Assembly (NCBI GenBank): GCA_030248065.1
Contig: JASAMV010008508.1
Location: forward strand, 44,822 to 108,821
DNA length: 64,000 bases
Direction: 5' to 3'
DNA from: Rhynchonema sp. JSB1_4
Lineage: Eukaryota; Nematoda; Chromadorea; Monhysterida; Xyalidae
Positions 57,982 to 64,000 of the stretch are shown piece by piece (position 1 is the stretch's first letter; every line of letters starts with the position of its first letter). Made by a program: the position numbers and the translations under genes. The notes below the pieces were generated by a model. It saw only the letters and a list, made by a program, of their open reading frames with translations. It did no database searches and was not told where the DNA came from.

Positions 57982-58535
57982 TGTTGACTTGACCAGCCGT
58001 TGTTATGACTGGACAGCCGCAAGAAGAATCTAACAAAGCATTTGTTGGTTTCCTGAAAGTCCATGTTCGTAAAATATAGTCCCAATCAGAGGACAAGTCG
58101 CACGTTATCAAACGACTTCGATGTAACACAAGATAAGCGCAGCTGGTGTCTACTGGAGATTGGAAACAGGCGTTTGTGAGACCTTTATTGGACGTGACAA
58201 GATTCAGCACATGCACAATACATTGCACACACAGAGTCAATGACTAAGAATGAAAGCACAATAGCAGGATCAAACACGGAAGAAATACACAACACAGCGA
58301 AACGCAAGCAAACGACTAGCAAGCACAATGATTAGATACCTAACAATCGGGGCAAAAATGTCTTGGAATAAATGGTAGAACGAACGACTAGCAACTTTTA
58401 AAGCTTAGCTCATCAGCCATCACAAAAGTATACAACAACAACAATAAGAAAACGTAGTTGGCAGACAAGGTAAATATGATGACACTGTAATCTAACCGGC
58501 TACAAATCAAATAATCTGACATCAAGACACAAATT
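57982..58535. other. Spacer between zinc-finger genes 1 and 3
   Basis: This is the presumed promoter of zinc-finger gene 1 (minus strand) and 3' UTR of the next gene. No core promoter element is recognised. Frames at 57965-58240 and 58388-58530 have no family resemblance. Confidence 0.4.
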
Positions 58536-61500
58536 CTAATGTTTATTCTTGTAGTGTTTGTGGAGAGTGTCCGAGCTTTTGAATGAGGCCGCACACTGAC
58601 TGCATTTGTACGGCCGATCCACAAAGTGTGTCTCCAGGTGACGTTTGTAGTCGGCCTTGTAGAAGAACGTTTTGTCGCACGAATCACACTGGAATCGACC
58701 TTTGCCCGTCGAGTGCACGCGCAGCATGTGCACCGTGAGATTGCCTGATCAATCAGGGAGAAGCTTAAATTGGTTGGAAGGCGGAAGGAAATTGCTGCTA
58801 GGGATCGGGATTTGGAGGTCCCAAACACGAAGGGCGGACTCAGCGGGGCACAGGGACCATGCCCCCTTATTTGGTCCAAGTGGCCCCTGAAGGGGGCACC
58901 ATTTCGGAAAGGAAAAAGGACCCCTCAATCGCAGGATTTTCACTCTGATACAGTCCAAAAGCCAAAAAATGGCGCGCTCCGCGCGTCAGCTACTTCCTTT
59001 TTTAAGGAAAATTGATGGGCGCGCATGCAAAAAGGGCCAAAGCTTCGCGAGCGCGCATGGAAATGTTTTGTATAGCTCTTGGTCCAAAAATCGCCAAACT
59101 CAAAACAGGCAAGGGATAAAAACGACTTTTCTAAAACGGCACACACCAGATAAAAATGACATTCTTGATTTGGCCCCTTCCTTGGCCAAAAGCTGGATCC
59201 GCGACTGCCATCATACGCCCACATTCACTCATTCCCACACAGTTTGAAAATAAAACCGCATTACCACACAGTTGCCGCAAAAAACCCACACACACACACC
59301 TCTAAGATTTCGAAGAAAAGAAGCCTAATATCGAACATCTTGATATTCCACAACCGGGAAGAAAATTGTTAGTACGAGTCCAGAACCTTCAATTTAGCCT
59401 TCGAGCGAAACGTTTCCGTGAGTTGTATGTTTGAACAAAATTAACCAATTTTACCAGAGGGGAAAACATCCATGTTGACCAAACTTCGCTCTTACTGTGT
59501 GAGCGTAGGTCACCCACGTCGCTGAATGCCAAACACCCACAATTTTGAAAGTGCTATAGTCCAACAACAGCTAATGCAGAATTTATGTCCACTGCGTTGC
59601 CTGATCCGCCAAGCACATAACGCGTGATGCAACATTATAAACACACCCACGCAGCCAGCCAACACACACAAGGTGATTGCCTGTCTGTGCTTGTAATGTT
59701 GCATCACGCGTTATGTGCTTGGCGGATCAGGCAACGCAGTGGACATAAATTCTGCATTAACTGTTGTTGGACTATACACACCCACGCCGCTGAATGGGCC
59801 ACCCACCCACACAACCCCCACGTCCGATCCCAAATTGCTACTGTCCAAACATTGACTTACCCAAGGTCCTGGCGGCATACGTACACTGCGTGCAACTGTA
59901 CGGCTTGGCCTCGGTCACTGCGTGCACAGTGTGCACATGACTCAGCATGCTCTTCTGCGTTGTGAATGTCGCTTGACATTTCTCGCAGTTGAATCGCGTC
60001 TAAATCGGGGGAATCACACACAACTTGGCTTTCAAAGTACATGTAACAGAAATCATAAACAACTTTCTGATAGCTACGCAGTTGTTTGTTTGCTGGTATG
60101 TAAATGATTCCCATCAATAACCAAATTTTTAAAAATGTTGTGGTGATCTCTTCGAGTGCGGGTAAAATTGGCTGACTGTCTTACTAGCGGGTAAGATCGA
60201 AACTGGAACATTACCGCCCAAACATGGGTTCAGGAATCCGGTAACATCGAAAAAAGAAACGCCTTGGAAAAAGGGATTCCCGTCAAACCTTATGGATGGC
60301 GGAATGAATGGCCAATAAACGTTCCGATTTGAAATTGCCGCCACAATCGTCGCAGGCGAACGGACGTTCGTGTTTGTGATTGGCTCGACGATGTTTGATC
60401 AGTTCGAACGGATTCGGCGTCTCGAACGAGCAGAATTTGCATTTGTGCGTCTGCAAAACCAGTTGATGCGATAATCCGTTAATCTTATGCTGTAATGGGC
60501 TACATGCGTCGCCAACTACCTTGTCACTGTGAATCTGGCACGTCACTCACTATCTGCACTTCACGCAACCTATCGGCATGCATTCTGCTTGGCTGCCGTC
60601 AGTTGTCGGCTGTCGGGATCGATTTCACCGTTTCCCAAGATATTCCCACATCAAAACACTAGGTGGTTGGCGACCCAAAAAATATGCCCCGATCATAATG
60701 CCAGCAAAGTGCACAGCCCATATATACCGGGAACGCCAAAAATTCACGGACAAACTGAATAAAAAGCAACCACAGCAGTGCCAGCGGTCGACCTGCAGCC
60801 AGTCGTGAAACTGCGGATGGTGCTCCTTCTGATGGCACAACAGCAGCGAACACCGATGGAATCCCTGACCACAACGTTTGCACACAAACGGGTGTTGACG
60901 ACGGTAGAGGTTGACGCGCGCCACTTTGGCGTTGTTGGATGACGGTGGGTCTGCACGAGGGCTCACTAGGTTTGTTCGTGAAACCAATCAGACTTGGGAC
61001 TTGCGGTTGCGACGCGTGCGTCATTTTAGGGCTCCACCAGACAGACCCGAAACCCGAAACATAATTTTTTTCTATGTCCATGTTTCGGGTTTCGGGTTTT
61101 GGAAAAAAACCCGAAACCCGAAACACAAAGCATGATAATGGAAAATGTTTCGGTCTTGCCACTTGTAGCTGACGTGCACAATTTATACAGTCAGTCGAAA
61201 CATTTTCGATTATCACGCTTTCGTGTTTCGGGTTTCGGGTTTTTTTTCAAAACCCGAAACCCGAAACATGGACATAGAAAAAATTTATATTTCGTGTTTC
61301 GGGTTTCGGGTCTATCTGGTGGAGCCCTTAGTATTCGGGCAGGACCCAACGCACGGCCTGTTCTCGATACGAGCACTTAGCACAATCTATCTCTCTATGG
61401 ACACTCTCTTTATAGTGGAACCCTCTATATAGTGTATCTTCATGAAGGGTTCTTTGGTCCCCAATCTTCCTGACTACAACTCTGTACAGTGCGCGCCGCG

Positions 61501-63036
61501 ACCTGATAAATCACTATGAACAGGGCAGACTGTAGTCGATAGCTGACTCAAATTAGCGATCCGTAACTTGTCAAGAGTCAAGACTAGGGATCGGAAGGTA
61601 TCGGGTGTCGGTTATCGAGTACTGGCACCCAAAAAGTATCGGGTCTGGTATGTTTTTCTAAGGTATTACGCTATTCGCAACGGAAACCCGCTTCCCAAAA
61701 ACAGCTCCGCAGATATTCAGTTTTACGAACAGAAAAAATTTAAAATGTTCTGGGAGCTGCTTTCATGTTGCATGACACAACAACAGAGCACGATTTTTAT
61801 GAAAAAAAATTGTTTTCGGATTTTGTTGAAAAATTTTTTTTCCGAAAATAAGTTTTGGACCGGTTTAAAAGAAACAGCACGCACCAGCATCGGATGTGCT
61901 GTCACAGACAGTCGACATTGGTTCGTGTGTGGTCATTGCCTCCACATCGACGGGCACGGGCGACGGCAAACCCCCACTCGTCGCTCGCATCTCGTCCTCA
62001 ACCAAATCGAGCTCGCGTTTGACGACGACGCCGTTCGGCAGGCAGAAAGCGGCGGTGGACTGCGATGTGCTCGCCACATCTGCAATATTGTTGAACGCAT
62101 TGCTCATTATCTCTCCTTTTTATAGGTACAAAAGCCACAACCACTCGAGGGACGGGCGGGAAACTTCCAGTCCCAACGTCAACCACCGTTGGAGAACCAA
62201 AAATAGAACGCCAGAGAGTACCTTCGAAGCCCAGGTCGCAGTCTGCGGCCGGTTCGAGTTTCGGTGTCAATAGATTGCCTTGCAAACACAGGGGCGAACT
62301 GGTCGCTTGCGTGTTGGACTCCAAGTCATTGGTCGTCAATCCATTGTGGACAGCCTGAAATCATTGATACAATGTGAGATCGGTTCGACATCAGCCCCAT
62401 CACAATGGACTTGATACTCGGTGGTGTGGAACTAGGAAAAACCCGAACTGCCCCCTCCAGTAAGTGTCAATGTCAAACCGAGACTGTCGAATACTTGGTT
62501 TTGGGTACCTGTTCATTACAAGCGACTGCTGCAGTGCCAATGAGCTGCGATAAATTGTCGACCACAAGTTCGTGATCTTTGATCATTCGATCCACGTGCG
62601 CGATTCGGCTCAAGAATTGTGTGGCGTGACCGCGCAGTAGCTTTTGCTGATGTTTCAGTTGGCCCAGACCTGTCAGAATGTGAACATCATTCCCACATGA
62701 ATAAATTAAGAATAAAAAAAGATGCAAAACTTTGCCGACTAAATAGCCGGTGCGAACACAAACACTAACTGTCAGTGATCTTGCAGAGCGCCGAGCGCAC
62801 GCCTGCGTCCATCGAGCTGCCTGTGGCGGCAATTACTGACTACATATAATGCAGTGCAGAATGTCATTTAAAAAATTGTAGCAATCGAAAATTTAAAAAA
62901 TAAATGTACGTGAGCGGAGACGACCGACCCAGGCCGCGAAAGCCAACGGCTAACTGTTGAAATACAGCTGACTCCGATCGTTTCAACTGGTATAGCGCAC
63001 AGTTTATCAGCAGATTGCACAACTTGATCGCAAAAG
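58536..63036 (-). CDS. C2H2 zinc-finger protein 3 of the array (coiled-coil region, SUMO-type sites, seven fingers)
   Basis: Exons: 63036-62955 (end uncertain), 62820-62770, 62669-62509, 62354-62222, 62079-61885, 60950-60793, 60450-60289, 59999-59861, 58744-58536; phases agree from 62820 on. Order: an amphipathic helix (FAIKLCNLLINCALYQLKRS), helical segment GQLKHQQKLLRGHATQFLSR, acidic linkers with PKLEP and VKRELD, then seven C2H2 fingers: FVCKRCGQGF, HKCKFCSFETPNPFELIKH, FACDDCGGNFKSERLLAIH, FNCEKCQATF, YSCTQCTYAARTLG|NLTVH, FQCDSCDKTFFYKADYKRH, YKCSQCAASFKSSDTLHKH. The run of fingers with linker-like spacing suggests sequence-specific DNA binding; the targets are unknown. About 430 residues. 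The layout copies that of genes 1 and 2, and its helix plus SMDAGVRSALCKI segment resembles TGRTDASRRWLHRL of gene 2. Introns contain two MITEs. The true start was not found. Confidence 0.88.
59555..59776. mobile_element. MITE, TATAGTCC family, near-perfect palindrome (222 bp)
   Basis: The left arm starts TATAGTCCAACAACAGCTAA and the right arm ends TTAACTGTTGTTGGACTATA. The arms run about 85 bases and meet around a short centre, through GCGTTGCCTGATCCGCCAAG. It is the same family as 30970-31640 in the stomatin intron, with much longer pairing. It lies in an intron of zinc-finger gene 3, about 85 bases from the donor of exon 59999-59861. Confidence 0.92.
61026..61330. mobile_element. MITE with TTAGGGCTCCACCAGA ends and ACCCGAAACCCGAAAC arms (305 bp)
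   Basis: The ends TTAGGGCTCCACCAGA and TCTGGTGGAGCCCTTA-type (one mismatch, TATCTGGTGGAGCCC) are inverted. Behind each is a CCCGAAACCCGAAAC block, and a second inner pair of the same block sits at about 61085-61120 and 61225-61265, so the element has four alternately oriented copies. It lies in the intron between exons 61885 and 60950 of zinc-finger gene 3. Confidence 0.85.
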
Positions 63037-63279
63037 CTAATTGTACATGATCAGCAAAATAGCGCCGAATGAGAAAACGCAAACACAAAACAATCAGTCA
63101 GACCAGATTAATCCAAGTCGAATCACAATTATGCGGGCGTGGCTGCACATGACGCGTGGTGGGCTTGCGATTTCGACAAAAAGTCTAATAATAAAGGCTA
63201 CCTGGGTCTCGCCAGTTAGGCGGACAGCCAGGGCTAGCCCAAAAACCAGATGACCCAGCACCAAACGACACATACATAG

Positions 63280-63451
63280 TCAAGTCCGCACGAGCCACAG
63301 CTGTTTATAATTTCGTTTCATTTTCTCCGCGTCTATGCACGTCTCAATGTCACGAACAAACAAATCGGCTTCAGCCAGGAACACTTGAGTGCACAAATCA
63401 CACTTGTACCAGCCATCCTGCAACGATACATGCTTCCAACGAGTGTGATGT
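63280..63451 (-). CDS. Exon with a Cys-pair (finger-like) segment; 5' part of gene 3 or end of a fourth array gene
   Basis: After the acceptor CACTTTCAG an open frame reads HHTRWKHVSLQDGWYKCDLC, then TQVFLAEADLFVRDIETCID, and stops at 63280. YKCDLC with a following hydrophobic spacing looks like the first half of a C2H2 finger, but the two zinc-binding histidines are absent. It may be the last exon of another array member whose body lies beyond the window, or an N-terminal exon of gene 3 spliced out before the stop. Confidence 0.5.
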
Positions 63452-64000
63452 CTGAAAGTGAAAACAATGCAAGTTGTCGTCAGCCAACCATGAAGCACCG
63501 ATTCATATAAGCGTCAGAAAAACCACAGCAAGCAGAAATCGTTTCATGTAAAATCTGAGAAAAATAACAGTCCAGTCCTAAAGCAGGAGTTAGCTTACAA
63601 ATTGTGAAAGGCCATTCAATGTCATAGAATTATGATGTCCGAAAGCAAACACTCAGTGCGCCTTCCAATTTACACGAGTGGAGGTGTAGAACACTCGCGT
63701 TTTCAAACGAGAACAACAGAAATCGCTTTGGATTCGTCCCGCAAGCCCCTTCGTGAGCGGTTGAAACCCCTCACTCAAATATCTAAGCAGTAACATCGAG
63801 GCCGGCTGAATATTCCGCGCTGAACACGACGCACCCACGGTTGGGTTAAAAAAAGTAAAAAAATTTTAAAAAAAAAGTTCGCCACTTTTTTTGGTTTTTA
63901 AAAATTAGACAAATAAGTTCACTTTTTTTCCCAACCTTTTTTTTATTAGTTTACCCCTTTTCCCTGTAAAATGCATGTTTTTGTGCAGATTTCTGCTTGT
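63452..64000. other. Window end, no supported gene
   Basis: An A/T-rich stretch lies at 63846-63960 with AAAAAAATTTTAAAAAAAAA and TTTTTTTTATT runs. The frame at 63653-63838 has no recognised features. Confidence 0.4.

Overview
The window is genomic DNA from an intron-rich invertebrate animal. Conserved proteins are split into exons of about 50-460 bases with GT...AG introns, often ending TTTCAG or TTGCAG. The gene families (ShK-tailed trypsin, ionotropic-receptor-like channel, peptide-type GPCR, stomatin, C2H2 fingers) fit an ecdysozoan such as a nematode or tardigrade, but I cannot fix the phylum. Exon joins were made by eye; where both neighbouring splice phases agree I give exact ends, otherwise 'about'.

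Layout: (1) 1-12667, minus: N-terminal half of GCN1 (about 24 exons), leaving the window at base 1; one 3.7-kb intron is packed with repeats. (2) 12.8-16.1 kb: a repeat nest with two pairs of long inverted repeats, G/C-run arrays and GGCC-rich blocks, including a repeated intron-like segment. (3) 18.5-20.5 kb, plus: secreted ShK-trypsin. (4) 21.5-23.0 kb, plus: ionotropic-receptor-like channel. (5) 23.7-28.1 kb, plus: AADAC-type membrane esterase with an added Cys-rich tail. (6) 30.0-33.1 kb, plus: stomatin. (7) 35.0-37.6 kb, plus: rhodopsin-family GPCR. (8) 37.86-40.06 kb: a 2.2-kb stretch almost without G on the plus strand. (9) 40.9-42.3 kb, minus: Smr-domain protein. (10) 42.8-45.8 kb (perhaps to 47.8), minus: mitochondrial-type arginyl-tRNA synthetase lacking part of its catalytic core. 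(11) 48.9-63.0 kb, minus: three C2H2 zinc-finger genes in a head-to-tail array, each with a coiled-coil segment before the fingers; a further Cys-pair exon lies at 63.3 kb.

The second theme is small inverted-repeat transposons (MITEs and foldback elements). At least nine families can be told apart by their termini. Several have recognisable target duplications (TA, TTAA, 8 bp), many lie in introns within a few dozen bases of splice sites, two near-identical copies flank one exon of the ArgRS gene, and one hAT-like element with a perfect 8-bp duplication sits inside a coding exon of a zinc-finger gene. No rRNA, tRNA or CRISPR was recognised.
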